From NCBI GenBank assembly GCA_030710605.1, contig CP092879.1, positions 47,737,946 through 47,801,945 on the forward strand: a stretch of DNA of 64,000 nt, written 5' to 3'. Below the pieces are notes generated by a model that saw only the letters and a program-made list of their open reading frames with translations, did not search any database and was not told the DNA's origin. The position numbers and the translations under genes were made by a program. This document shows, piece after piece, positions 9,582-20,745 of this stretch (within the stretch, counting starts at the first letter, position 1; every line of letters starts with the position of its first letter). Source of the DNA: Cordylochernes scorpioides (taxonomy: Eukaryota; Arthropoda; Arachnida; Pseudoscorpiones; Chernetidae).

Positions 9582-9689
9582 AATTATTAATAAAAGACAA
9601 TTCGCTGAGGTAAAAGTTTATTTTATGTTTCTTTTAATAAAAGAAACTTTTCCCTCAGCGAGAGAGAGAATTGTCTTTTATTAATAATT
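9582..9689. repeat. Palindromic insertion inside the LINE
   Basis: The left arm (9582-9610) is repeated inverted at 9653-9689 with an extra AGAGAGAG in the right arm. A second nested palindrome fills the centre (GTTTCTTTTAATAAAAGAAA, about 9628-9648). The RT frame ends at its edge and LINE sequence resumes after it. Confidence 0.7.
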
Positions 9690-10492
9690 ATACCGAAGTG
9701 CTTATATTAACAACGTTTTTTAATTATTTAATCTCATTCGTAGAAGTCGAGAAATTGTTCCAAGATTGAATAACTCAATCCATAGGCAATTCGGTATTTT
9801 TCTTTACGGAGTTTCAGCTTGGGGTCGTCGCGCTTCCTCCAAGGAAGGTGTTCGTCAGCTCCGAAACAATCACTACACGTTTGCAAAGCATATATTAAGA
9901 GCGGGCCCTTGTACGCCAGCCATACCAGCCATATCTCTGACAGGCAGTCATTCTCTTGACATCATCATCCAGGCCCGGCTGGCTTTCCTAAAGGAGATCA
10001 AGGAGGGGAACTACGAATCAAAGCTGGGAACAGCTGCGCTGCCATACCCCCCATTCAGACGACCCCTTTCCTTCAGTCTGAATTTAGAAGAGGTAACAAC
10101 GCCACTAATCTTCAAAGATGGATCAAAAAGTGATTCAGGCGTTGGTTCTGCGATCATCTTCCCTTCCCAAGAACATCAGCCAGTTCAACGGCTTCACCCA
10201 GACTGCACTCCCTTTAAAGCCGAACTCATATCTTTCTCTGGGCTGTTCAACTCGCGAATATAAATCCAACAAGCGCAGGCGTAACCATTGTCTCGCACTG
10301 CAGATCCGCTTTAGCAGCTATCTGCACCTATGGACCAGCACGATCATCTTTAGTGGCGTAAAATAATACAAATCCGGAACAGAGAGCTACTCACATTAAG
10401 CTTTGTTGGGTAAGCGGACATAATGGAGTCAATGGCAATGAACTAGAAGATAGGGCAGGAAGAATACTGCTATCTATGCTCTACCACATGTC

Positions 10493-10580
10493 TGATAATG
10501 TATTTCTGTCCGTGACGTTAGAACAGCCATGAAAGATTGTTCATGGCATTTCTGACGTCACGGACAGAAATACATTATCA
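10493..10580. repeat. Second palindrome inside the LINE
   Basis: Perfect 26-bp arms at 10493-10518 and 10555-10580 flank a loop with its own 7-bp stem (GCCATGA/TCATGGC). It lies between the RNase H region and the C-terminal region of the LINE relic. It looks like an inverted duplication of local element sequence, not a foreign insertion. Confidence 0.7.
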
Positions 10581-10914
10581 GGACCACTCTAACAGATCTT
10601 TAAGGAGAATTTTCTTCACTCCAGACCGTCTCTTGAAATTTTTACCAAACTTCCACCCCTGTTCTGGAAGACATTGCAGGTGTGAATCCTGAAACAAACC
10701 CAACCTGCTCTCACTTCGGAAAACCCACATATATTTGATCACCTCCTATTCATTTGCTAGGCTTTCCATAGACATAGGATGCAAACAGCTATCCTGCTTG
10801 GACTGACCCACCTCAACCCTACATATATGGCCAGACTCGATCTCAGCATCAAACTTCCTGGTCAACTGGTTCAGCTCAGCAATTGACTCAGAACGCGATT
10901 AAAAGCCTTTAGCA

Positions 10915-11286
10915 TTAGTCCATACTAGTGAGCTGGACCTTCCTCATTTTATGTTTTATGTATTTCAGGTGAATAAGTTCTAAGGATGAAAGTGTCTCCT
11001 CAATCACGTGTCTACAGAACGAACGATCTAAGATGTCATACCTCCCTCTCCTGGTGGGCCGTGTCCGTGCGGCCTGGGATCCATCCTGCACCAAGATTCC
11101 AAGAATCCACACTATCGGCTGACGTAGCTGGCGTGATTGTATGGGGATCGAGCCAAGTCTCGTGACTTCCCAGAAGCATTTTGTTCCGCTCATTCTCCAA
11201 AGATAGCGTTGGCATGTTTGACATTGTAGGTCATATCGGTTCACCTGCCTGAAGAGGGTCCAGGCCTCACTGTGCGAAGCCGCCAA
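10915..11286 (-). pseudogene. Possible LINE endonuclease remnant
   Basis: A 123-residue minus-strand frame with an overlapping second frame. Fragments such as GSHETWLDP resemble the QETWL block of non-LTR endonucleases, and a later arginine/proline/glycine-rich stretch could be the following block, but no full catalytic set is visible. Orientation is opposite to the neighbouring LINE relic, so this would be a separate or inverted piece. Weak call; it may be non-coding. Confidence 0.3.
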
Positions 11287-11905
11287 TGGCTACTCTTGGC
11301 TGGTCCGCAGCCACTATTTTCTGCTCTTATTGAGGATAAGGATATTTCTGTTCCTTTGGGAAGCTGCCTCTACCATCCTTTAGCTGGACCATCGAGCTCT
11401 GCACCCTGCCAGCCTCCCTGAGTCTTCTAGACAACAGGTTCCTACGACTGTCAGACATGTAGGTTACCGATCGCTGACTACAGGCGATTGTCGGAAACTT
11501 CTCCGATGGTGACCTTCCCTAGTGTACAACGCAGGATGTGCTCCTAGACGCACAGCACCTGGAGGCTTTCTGTCAGAGACTACTGCAGGAAAACGCCAGC
11601 TCCAGCTATTATGCGGAGTACGAAGTGGAGACCATCGTTCTGCGGTCTCAACAACGCCCATTAACCCCCTAACAAGCCAGAGCGCGCACGGACTCGGCAC
11701 AGCTTCTGGAGCATATTGTTGGAGACCTGGCTGTGCGGTGGACCCCCACCTGGGCCGAACTACGTCGCAATTGCTTCTCGGGGCACGGGGCATGAAAAGT
11801 TACACTAGAAACACCATCAGGTTTTCTTCGGGGAAAATGTTGTTGACCAGTGTTATTTTAGTGTTGGTTTTTTGCGTAGAATACCTTTTATCACTTCTAT
11901 GACGC
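11287..11905 (+). other. Unidentified, weakly coding-like stretch
   Basis: GC-richer than its surroundings. One plus frame around 11535-11795 reads through with few stops (pieces such as LDAQHLEAFCQRLLQE and WTPTWAELRRN) but includes an in-frame TAA. I do not recognise a family. It is probably decayed transposon coding sequence. Confidence 0.3.
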
Positions 11906-12144
11906 GGCAATTTCTACATAGACACTCAGATTAAAAAGATCATGACCTTCGCTGATATTATTCAAGTAGATTGCTAGGTCCTTTATGCAATTCCAGGTCT
12001 CGTTCATTATCATAAATAACTATATATATAACATTATCACGCCATCTTTGATTGATAATATAAATGATTTTGATACTTTTATTTGATTTTTAATTTGTAA
12101 AGAAAATGTAGAGACGAGAAATTATTACTACGATTTTTATATTG
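11906..12144. other. AT-rich spacer
   Basis: No gene or clear repeat seen. Confidence 0.5.
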
Positions 12145-12545
12145 TTACGTCGTACCCCCAGACGCTGTTCGTGTTCTTTATCTAATCAGGATGCCACAAA
12201 GATACACACGTGAGTTCGAAGGGATGCAGCTGAAGTTATCGCTTTATTATACGTGGAACTAAACAGAAGGAATTCAATAAGTGAGACTTGTCTTCAACTT
12301 CCCCGTCAAAAGGATCCTTGGCGCCGTGGATGCCATTCTTGGGAAACGTTCCGCTCCACCCTGTACACGTCCAGCTTGGACTACACCGTCTTATATGCCG
12401 CTCTGATGTCAGGCTCTTCTGGCACCGTCTTGCCAGATCACCCACACGCCCGGAGGCAAGTCGCCACGTCTTCTCCTTGCCGCAGATGTGTACCCCCCAC
12501 ACAGGAATGCTGTTTTTGGCGCCTGACCCTCCCTGACAACACATG
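12145..12545 (+). repeat. Possible solo LTR
   Basis: The stretch starts TGTTACGTCG and reaches CTGACAACA followed by TGGCC. TG...CA ends and ~400-bp length suit an LTR, and TGTTACG starts are common in Gypsy elements. No flanking 4-6-bp duplication or internal gene is seen. The frames here (12253-12702 plus, 12236-12571 minus) have no known domain. Confidence 0.25.
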
Positions 12546-12738
12546 GCCATTCCCCACTTATCTTCCACCAACTTACTCTGAAATCTTGGCCTTGTTATCC
12601 ATTTTACAATATGTTGAAAATAGACATCTGATCGTGCAATTGAAACTTGCTGATGGCTTAAAGGGAAGACGTGTCACTCACCAAGAGCAACATAGTTCAT
12701 AAATGTACAAACGATGAGTATTCACATAAATGTATGTA

Positions 12739-12919
12739 CAGTTAAACCTGTCTATAGCGTCCCCTCTAAAAAGCGCCCTTCTTTCTATAGCGCCAGATTT
12801 TAAATACGTAGTATACGATGTGATATATACATTAAAAGTGACCTGTCTATAGCACCCCCTCTCTATAGCACCCTATTTTAGTGAGTCCCAAGACGGGGCG
12901 CTATAGACAGGTTTAACTG
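12739..12919. mobile_element. MITE with pogo/Tigger-like ends (181 bp)
   Basis: CAGTTAAACCTGTCTATAGC at the left end is mirrored by GCTATAGACAGGTTTAACTG at the right end, with internal repeats of the CTATAGC motif. CAGT-AAACCT-type ends are typical of pogo/Tigger and related Tc1/mariner elements. TA lies at the left border; the right flank is AA, so the duplication is not clean. Confidence 0.7.
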
Positions 12920-12986
12920 AATGTAACATAAAGTTCCGGGAGGATGGTATTTATTTACTAAAATAGACACATCTATATATAAATAT

Positions 12987-13303
12987 ACATTAAAACAATT
13001 ACTTATCACCCCAGTACACAAAATAAACTTAGAATTAGTAGTGAAGAATGAGCCACAACACCAGCTTTGGAAAATTCATATAAAATCTTACCTGTATAAC
13101 ATGGTTTGGCCTTCAACGGTAATTCCTCTCATAGAATGTTATGAAAGCGAAGCCACCCTTGTACTGATGAAGGCCATAGCCCGAAACTTTTGTATACAGG
13201 TTGGTTTTTTGTCTTAATTTGCCAAAACTGGTGTTGTAGTTTATTCTTTACCATCACCTTTAAATTTTTTTACTGGGGTAAAAACCATTATATATTGTTT
13301 TAA
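12987..13303. mobile_element. Inverted-repeat element carrying a hammerhead motif
   Basis: Imperfect arms of about 110 bp can be followed from both ends inward: ACCCCAGTACA-type sequence at the left against TACTGGGGT at the right, then ACAACACCAGC against ACTGGTGTTGT, then ACCTGTATAACATGG against GTATACAGGTTGG. A hammerhead-ribozyme candidate (13158-13200) sits just right of centre. The left arm holds a degenerate inverted copy of its 3' half. No protein is encoded. Confidence 0.6.
13158..13200 (+). ncRNA. Hammerhead ribozyme candidate (type I, PLE-like)
   Basis: All parts of a minimal type I hammerhead are present in order. Stem I 5' strand is CTTGTA (13158-13163). The core is CTGATGA (13164-13170). 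Stem II is GGC-CATA-GCC, closed by an A-C mismatch. GAAAC follows at 13183-13187, then a TTTT loop. GTA closes a 2-bp stem III and gives A as the cleavage-site base. Stem I 3' strand is TACAGG (13195-13200). Stem I pairs over six bases with one G-U. Very short stem III is typical of hammerheads in Penelope-like elements, which may work as dimers. The mismatch next to the core may weaken it. Confidence 0.6.
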
Positions 13304-14159
13304 TGCTTATTTAAAGTGAGAGGTGCCATTTTTGGTACATATGTAAGCTAATATTTGCGATCGGTATTATGCAAATTAAGTCTGAACTATCTATTGCATG
13401 TTTTATCATTAATTTTAAATAATTATCCGACTAAACACCTCCAGGAATTTGTTCAGAGGTCATTGAATTTTTTCTCTGTGATGACAACTAAATGGTAAAG
13501 TGTGGAATGTCTTGGCTGGAAGCCAGGATGTTACTGTTTTTTTTTTTTTTTCGTTCAAGGTCTTCCTCAGAGAGAGAGTCTGGTTGGTATTATTATTATC
13601 ATAAATTTTTGAAATATCTTTACTACAAAAATCTAAAGATGAAAAGTTTGTTTGTTTGTTCAACATGCCTTTCTACAATACTTGACCTATTTGGATGAAA
13701 TCATCACACTATATAGAGGTAGGTCAAGAAATATTGTCGCTGTCATAGTTTCGACCTTGTATATTATTAATTATTCCGGTAATAAAAGAGAAAATTGCTT
13801 TTTTAAAAACGCGGGATTCCTGTGGTGTAATTGACAGTGGGGATCCCATGATGTAATAAAACAAAAAGGAAAGTAATTAACATCAAGTTTTAAAAATTTT
13901 ATCTTTACACTTATATTAAAGTTTATTGTAAGTATTTATATTGTGTGTTTAAGTTATTTATATTCCGTTGATATATTTGATGGATACCACGTTGTTGTGT
14001 CGGTCCTTTGTTTTGTTCTGTTAGTCCACCTCACGGAAGGTACGTCAAGGCGACCTTGGTGGGGGGATGCGGAGAAGGTAAGAGAAATTTCAATGAACAA
14101 CGTTCATCTTTTTTTCATAAAGGAAGAAATGGAGGAGGAAAGGATGGGGGGAGAACTAG
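13304..14159. other. Unassigned AT-rich sequence
   Basis: A T homopolymer near 13538-13552 and short simple tracts. No frame has recognisable protein features. The short plus-strand frames (13492, 13652 and 13943 onward) look like chance ORFs. Confidence 0.5.
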
Positions 14160-14600
14160 TTATATGTGTGTATTTGTGTATGTGTGTGTTTTCTTGTGTG
14201 TGCTTGTTTTTTGTGTTTTCTTGTGTGACAATTTTGACAATTAAAAAATATTTATTGTCATCTAGACAATATTACACATTTTCAAACAAAGAAGTAGAGA
14301 GAGAAAATATATAAAGAAAGAGAGAAAGAAAATATATACATGTATGAAAACATATATATTACAAGATGATGATGGGAGATGATGGAAGAAAACCTCGGCG
14401 CTGAAGGGTCCTGGACCAGGCGATGAGCGGGTCCTCCACTGCTTGTGTGCGTGTTCATTGTGTTTTCTTGTGTGTGGTGTGTGCGTGTTCATTGTGTTTT
14501 CTTGTGTGTGGTGTGTGTTTAGGCGTGCGTGTGTATGTGAACGTGTGTGTATATAAGTGTGCGTTGCATGTTTTTTTTTTGTTTGTGATGTGTGTGAAAT
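14160..14600 (+). repeat. GT-rich microsatellite region
   Basis: Irregular (GT)n tracts at 14160-14225 and 14440-14600. A ~32-bp unit containing GTGTGTTTTCTTG-like sequence is tandemly repeated around 14448-14515. Between them is a GA-rich stretch (14290-14340). ORFs crossing here are low-complexity artefacts. Confidence 0.7.
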
Positions 14601-14932
14601 GTAAGAATGTGAAAAGAGATCAAATGTACCCTATGGATATATTTTAAATAAAAATAATCTGTGATGTAAAGTATAAAGGGCTAGAGTGAGAGAGTGTTAC
14701 AAAGTAAGTTGACCTAGTGGATCAACGTTGCCTTCTTAAAAAAAAATCCTGGCAACTCAAGGTCACTGCCCCGTCCAACGAGCAACGTAACGTGTCGAGC
14801 GGTTTGTTGACAAAACTCCAACAGACGACAGACCTGGTTTTGTCACGTGGACGACTGCGTCCTTGACCTGCTGGTATGTTGAGTCACTCTCGGCTGATAC
14901 CTCGGCGCAAACCCTTCTGTGATGGAATATGG
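14601..14932. other. Unassigned sequence before the tandem block
   Basis: The GC-richer part (14760-14930) contains a 67-residue minus frame without known motifs. No gene called. Confidence 0.4.
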
Positions 14933-15264
14933 CAGAGGTCGGCAACCTGCGGCTCGCGAGCCACATGCGCCTCTTTGGGTGTGAGGATACGGCTCTTTAT
15001 ATAGTTCCATTCGCAAATATTCTTAATTTTATTTTAAAAACATTTTAAAAATCTTTCTGAATCGATTAACGAGCACTAAAGAACCGATTCTATATTTCAA
15101 CCACTTGTACTTTCTTTTAACCGCGATCTTTATTTCCCCAAAAATCTTCATTTTCGCGAGTATTATTTATTGTTGGCAAGAAAAAATGGCTGATTCTTTA
15201 AAACTTTGAAACTTTGTAAATTGTAATTTTTGGCTCTTCCGATTCAACAGGTTGATGACCACGG
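14933..15264 (+). mobile_element. hAT mini-element, long form
   Basis: Starts CAGAGGTCGGCAACCTGC and ends at a mutated GACCACGG. It is longer than its relatives because it keeps an internal segment (about 15030-15160) that is also kept in the copy at 20414. Confidence 0.7.
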
Positions 15265-15811
15265 GTATAAGGTGAACCGTGTGGACAACTGGGGTTTCCC
15301 CCGATTTCCCCGACATTATTGGCAAGGTGACAGGAGTTTCGAAAGTACATTAGCATAGTGAGACAGTCTAAAGGTGCCATAACAATACTGTGGCGTGTTA
15401 TGGCTTGTTGTTACTTGACCCAAGTCATTGTACCTTTAAGGAGAGTAAGAGGTAGATTCTAGTGTTGGGCGCATTAGTGCATGTATATTCAACCTTTTTA
15501 TTCTTGTTACAAGCTTGTAACAGTCTTACAGCATGTTTGGAGATACACTGGGCGTTGGTCATATGGAGGAGATCTTAAGCTAATTATGTTAATGGACATG
15601 TTTGACTAAAATATTCCATAATGATTTTATCTTTATAGAACGTGTGGCCATTGAACATGCGTTGGACCTGGAGGCTGTTGTTGAGTGCTGCGTTGCCTGG
15701 AGTACAGAAGCTCCATCTATGATTCCTTTCTTCCTGTGGTGAATCTGTATAAGACCGGTGATCTTAATAAAGCTTTGTGTGTGATTTTATCTCTATAGTA
15801 ATCTTCTAGAG

Positions 15812-16020
15812 CACGGGTTGGCAAACTTTTGAGTCGGAAGAGTTAAAAATTACAATTTACAAATTTTCAAAGTTTTTAAAGAGCCAGAATATTTTTTCTT
15901 GCCAACAATATAAATAGTACTCGCATAAATAAATATTAACGTATGGAACTATATAAAGAGCCGCAGCTTCACATCCAAATAGCCGCATGTGGCTCGCGAG
16001 CCGCAGTTTGCCAACCTCTG
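15812..16020 (-). mobile_element. hAT mini-element with 8-bp TSD
   Basis: 209 bp, reverse orientation. TTCTAGAG at 15804-15811 and again at 16021-16028 is the 8-bp duplication expected of hAT transposition. The ends pair as CACGGGTTGGCAAACT and AGTTTGCCAACCTCTG. The interior has the CTCGCGAGCC palindrome near the end. Confidence 0.85.
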
Positions 16021-16439
16021 TTCTAGAGTAATTTGCAGTGTTGGCTCTTAAGCTACGAATAGAGTAAATGAGACTTCTAGTGTACCCGGATATAAATCCA
16101 TCAACACTTGTTTGATCTAGTCTCTTGTGACATGTTAGCTAAATCTAGCTAGCGGAGGAACATAATAGACCCGCCTTAAAGTTATACCAGGAAATTTTGT
16201 AGGTGTTCTGTCAGGTTGAAGCGAAGTGGTTGACGAAGCTGGCGGTGAGGTACGGCCATGGCAGGTCAATGTCCTTGGTGACGACGATGTTATGTATTGC
16301 GGCGGATAGTTACACGATTACGTCATTCATGGGGATGGGTGAGGAATTTCCATCTAGGTCGACGTCACTCCTTGCCGTGCCTCCCATTCTCTACGCCAGC
16401 GTCTAGACTATACTTTGACTTTACATTGAAGAGAATTTG

Positions 16440-16625
16440 ATCATGTGTGAAGAGCCTAATGAGTCTTCAATATAGTTCACTGTAATATCTTTCAGATATC
16501 TTTCAGAGTTATTGTCTGAATACCGATATATACATGCTAAAAGGTACAACTTCCTTTTGCCCATGAGTGTATTCTTCATAGACAAATTAAGGAAATTTTC
16601 TGCCACATCTTTGTATATTTTCTAC
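16440..16625 (+). repeat. Fragment of the 118-bp repeat family
   Basis: Matches one monomer of the array at 22740-23340 (TTTCAGAGTTATTGTCTGAA, CATGCTAAAAGGTACAAC) followed by the same tail as the end of that array (AGACAAATTAAGGAAAT). It lies within block B of the first large unit only. Confidence 0.65.
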
Positions 16626-16860
16626 AAACTGATGTTCACGGGCTCCGAATTCAAGCGAGCTATTCTTTGGGAGGGATATACACCATTGATTGTTTTGAAT
16701 GTTACACGATTGAATGTTGATTGAACGATGAGTTGGACGAAAATTGAACGATGAAAGTTACACGATTAAGTCATTCATGGGGAAAGGTGGGGAATTTCCA
16801 TCTAGGTCGACGTCACTTCTTGCCTTGGTTTCCATCCTCTGCGTGGATCAGCATCTAGAC

Positions 16861-17065
16861 CAGGGGTCGGTAACCTGCGGCTCGTGAGCCACATACGGCT
16901 CTTTGGATGTGAAGCTGCGGCTATTTATATAGTTCCATACGCAAATATTATTTATGTGAGTATTATTTATTGTTGGCAAGAAAAAATTGTTGATTCTTTA
17001 AAAACTTTGAAATTTTATAAATTGTAATTTTTGGCTCTTCCGACTCAAAAGTTTGCCGACCCCTG
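16861..17065 (+). mobile_element. hAT mini-element
   Basis: CAGGGGTCGGTAACCTGC to GCCGACCCCTG; short form. It sits at the junction between block B and block A of adjoining units, so its original TSD is not preserved on the right. Confidence 0.8.
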
Positions 17066-17607
17066 GTATAAGGTGGTCGGTGTGGACAACTGGGAATTCT
17101 CCTGAATCCACCAACAGTATTGGCATGGTGAGAGGAGTGTTAAAAGTACATTAGCATAGTGAGACAGTCTAAATGTGCTATAACACTACTGTGCCCTGTT
17201 ATGGCTTGTTGTTCCTTGACCCAAGTCATCGTACCTTTAAGGAGAGTAAGAGGTAGATTTTAGTGTTGGGCGCATTGGTGCGTGTATATTCAACCTTTTT
17301 ATTCTTGTTACAAGCTCATAACAGTCTTACAGCATGTTTGGAGATACACTAGGCGTTTGTCATATGGAGGAGATCTTAAGTTAATTATGTTAATGGCCAT
17401 GTTCGACTAAAATATTCCATAATGAATTTATCTCTATAGAACGTGTAGTCATTAGACATGCTTCGGACCTGGAGGCTTTTGTTGGGTTCTGCGCTGCCTG
17501 GAGTACAGGAGCTCCATCTATGATTCCTTTCTTCTTGTGGTGAATCTGTATAAGGCCGGTGGTCTTAATAAAGCTTTGAGTGTGATTTTATCTCTAATCT
17601 TCTAGAG

Positions 17608-17832
17608 CACGAGTTGGCAAGCTTTTGAGTCGGAAGAGTCGAAAATTACAATTTAAAAATTTTCAAAGTTTTTAAAGAGCCTAAATATTTTTTTTTTGCC
17701 AACAATATATATATATACTGTATAAATAGTACTCGCATAAATAAATATTAACGTATGGAACTTTATAAAGAGCCGCAGCTTCACATCCAAAGAGCCGCAC
17801 TTGGCTCGCGAGCCGCAGTTTGCCGACCTCTG
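17608..17832 (-). mobile_element. hAT mini-element with 8-bp TSD
   Basis: Flanked by TTCTAGAG on the left and TTCTAGAT on the right, at the same position in the unit as 15812-16020. An AT microsatellite has expanded near 17705-17715. Confidence 0.8.
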
Positions 17833-18790
17833 TTCTAGATTGATTTGCAGTGCTGGCTCTTAAGCTACCAATAGAGTAAACGAGACTTCTAGTGTACCCG
17901 GATATAAATCCATTAACATCTGTTTGGCCTAGTCTCTTGTGACATGTTAGCTAAATCTAACTAGCGGATAAACATGATAGACCCGCCTTAAAGTTATACC
18001 AGGAAATTTTGGTAGCGTTCTGTCAGGTTGAAGCGAAGTGATTGACGAAGCTAACGGTGAGGTATGGCCATGATAGGTCAATGTCCTTGGTGACGACGAT
18101 TTTATGTAATGCGGCGGACAGTTACACGACTACGTCATTCATGGGGAAGAGTGAGGAATTTCCATCTAAGTCGACGTCACTCCTTGCCTTGGCTTCCATC
18201 CCCTTCGCCAGCGTCTAGACTATACTTTGACTTGTCATTGAAGAGAACTTGATCATTTGTGAAGAACTGATTTCCACGGCCCCCAATTCAAGCGAGCTAT
18301 TCTTTGAAAAATGATGGAAGGGATATACACGATTGATTGTTTTGAATGATACACGATTGAATGTTGATTGAACGATGAATTAAACGAGTATTGAAAGATG
18401 AAAGTTACACGATTACGTAATTCATGAGGAAAGGTGAAGAATTTCCATCTAGGTCGACGTCACTCCTTGCCTTGGCTTCCATCCCCTACGCCAGCGTCTA
18501 GACTATACTTTGACTTGTCATTGAAGAGAACTTGATCATTTGTGAAGAACTGATTTCCACGGCCCCCAATTCAAGCGAGCTATTCTTTAAAAAAGGATGG
18601 AAGAAATATACACCATTGATTGTTTTGAATGATACACGATTGAATATTCATTAAAATATGAATTGAACGAGGATTGAACGATGAAAGTAACACGATTACG
18701 TCATTCATGGGGAAATTTAAGGAATTTCCATCTAGGTCGACGTCACTCCTTGCCTTGGCTTCCATCCCCTGCGTAAATCAGTATCTACAC

Positions 18791-18974
18791 CAGGGTCGGT
18801 AACCTGCGGCTCTTTGGATGTGAAGCTGCGGCTCTTTATATAGTTCCCTACGCAAATATATTTATGAGAGTACTATTCATTTTTAGCAAAAAAAATTGTT
18901 GATTCTTTAAAAACTTTGATATTTTATAAATTGTAATTTTTGGCTATTCCGACTCAAAAGATTGCCGACTCCTG
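18791..18974 (+). mobile_element. hAT mini-element, shortened
   Basis: CAGGGTCGGTAACCTGC start. It has lost about 20 bp around the CTCGCGAGCC segment compared with other copies. Confidence 0.75.
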
Positions 18975-19523
18975 GTATAAAGTGGTTGGTGTGGACAACT
19001 GGGTTTTCTCCTGATTCCCCCGACAATAATGGCATGGTGACAGGAGTGTCAATAGTACATTAGCAGAGTGAGACAGTCTAAAGGTGATATAACAATACTG
19101 TAGCGTGTTATGGCTTGTTGTTCCTTGACCCAAGTCATTGTACCTTTAAGGAGAGTAAGAGGTAGATTCTAAGGTTGGGCGCATTGGTGCATGTATATCC
19201 AACCTTTTTATTCTTGTTACGAGCTCGTAACAGTCTTACAGCATGTTTGGAGATACACTAGGCGTTGGTCATTTGGAGAATATCTTAAGTTAATTATGTT
19301 TATGGACATGTTTGACTAAAATATTCTATATAGATTTTATCTCTATAGAACGTGTGGCCATTGAGCATTGGTTGGGCCTGGAAACTGTTGTTGGGTTTTG
19401 TGTTGCCTGGAGTATAGGAGCTCTATCTATGATTCCTTTCTGCTTGTGGTGAATCTGTATAAGACTGGTGGTCTTAATAAAGCTTTGTGTGTGTGATTCT
19501 ATTAATATAGTAATCTTCTAGAC

Positions 19524-19738
19524 CACGGGTTAGCAAACTTTTGAGTCGGAAAAGTCAAAAATTACAATTTACAAAGTTTCAAAGTTTTTAAAGAGCCAGA
19601 ATATTTTTTCTCTCTTGCCAACAATATATAAATATTACTCGCATAAATAAATATTAACATATGGAACTATATAAAGAGCCGCAGCTTCACATCCAAAGAA
19701 CCGAATGTGGCTCGCGAGCCGCAGTTTGCCGACCTCTG
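19524..19738 (-). mobile_element. hAT mini-element with 8-bp TSD
   Basis: TTCTAGAC on the left and TTCTAGAT on the right. Same unit position as 15812 and 17608, so inherited by amplification, not by new insertion. Confidence 0.8.
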
Positions 19739-20413
19739 TTCTAGATTGATTTGCAGTGTTGGCTCTTAAGCTACGAATAGAGTAAATGAGACTTCTAGTG
19801 TGCCCGGATATAAATCCATTAACACTTGTTTGATCTAGTCTCTTGTGACATGTTAGCTAAATCTAGCTTGCGGAGGAACATAATAGACCCGCCTTAAAGT
19901 TATACCAGGAAATTTTGGAAGCGTTCTGTCAGGTTGAAGCGAAGTGGTTGACGAAGCTGGCGGTGAGGTACGGCTATGGTAGGTCAATGTCCTTGGTGAC
20001 GACGATGTTATGTAATGCGGCGGACAGTTACACGATTACGCCATTCATGGGGAAGGGTGAGGAACTTCAATCTAGGTCGACGTCACTCCTTGTATTGCCT
20101 TCCATTCCCCTACGCCAGCGTCTAGACTATACTTTGACTTGTCATTGAAGAGAATTTGATCATGTGTGAAGAACAGATGTTCACGGTCCCCAATTCAAGC
20201 GAGCTATTCTTTGAAAAAGGGTGGAAGGGATATACAGCATTGATTTTTGTGAATGTTAGACGATTGAATGTTGATTAAACGATGAATTGAACGAGGATTG
20301 AACGATGAAAGTTACACGATTACATCATTCATGGAGAAAGGTGAGGAATTCCATCTAGGTCGACGTCACTTCTTGCCTTGGCTTCCATCCCCGGCGAGAA
20401 TCAGTATTTAGAC

Positions 20414-20745
20414 CAGGGTCAGCAAACTGCGGCTCGCGAGCCACATGCGGCTCTTTGGATGTGAAGCTGTGGCTCTTTTTATAGTTCCATACGCAAATAT
20501 TATTCATTTTATTTTTAAAAAACATTAAAAATCTTTCTGAATTGATTAACGAAGACTAAAGAACCGATTCTATCTCTCAACCACCTGTACTCGCTTTTAG
20601 CCGCAAATTTAATTACCCCAAAAAACTTTATTTATGAGAGTACTATTTATTATTGGCAAGAAAAAATTGTTGATTCTTTAAAAACTTTGAAATTTTATAA
20701 ATTGTAATTTTTTGGCTATTCCGACTCAATAGGTTGCCGACCCTG
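20414..20745 (+). mobile_element. hAT mini-element, long form
   Basis: Keeps the extra internal segment found in 14933-15264. Ends CAGGGTCAGCAAACTGC and GCCGACCCTG. Confidence 0.75.

Larger units (their letters stand above)
8850..10915 (+). pseudogene. Decayed LINE ORF2: reverse transcriptase plus RNase H
   Basis: Remnant of a non-LTR retrotransposon polyprotein of the I/R1-like group that carries RNase H. An RT start motif (PITLLNTIAK) is in one frame at about 8870. The next frame reads VFERCILARLQWL, then an in-frame TGA at 9104-9106 where a tryptophan is expected. RT motif GIPQG is at 9242-9256. The catalytic box reads FADN at 9341-9352 in place of the usual YADD, so the active site is lost. 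An RNase H start (FKDGSKSDSGVGSA, near 10115) and its later GHNGVNGNELEDRAG region (near 10420) sit in different frames. A CX2C/H-type C-terminal stretch follows to about 10760. Two palindromic insertions (9582-9689 and 10493-10580) disrupt it. The endonuclease half is absent. Confidence 0.8.

Noticed and set aside
11464..11902. Overlapping frames of 109 and 126 residues as host genes
   Set aside because: No recognisable motif, and the most coding-like frame has an internal stop; more likely decayed transposon sequence.
14160..14600. Cysteine/valine-rich frames in the GT-rich region that look like secreted peptides
   Set aside because: They are translations of (GT)n-type simple repeats.
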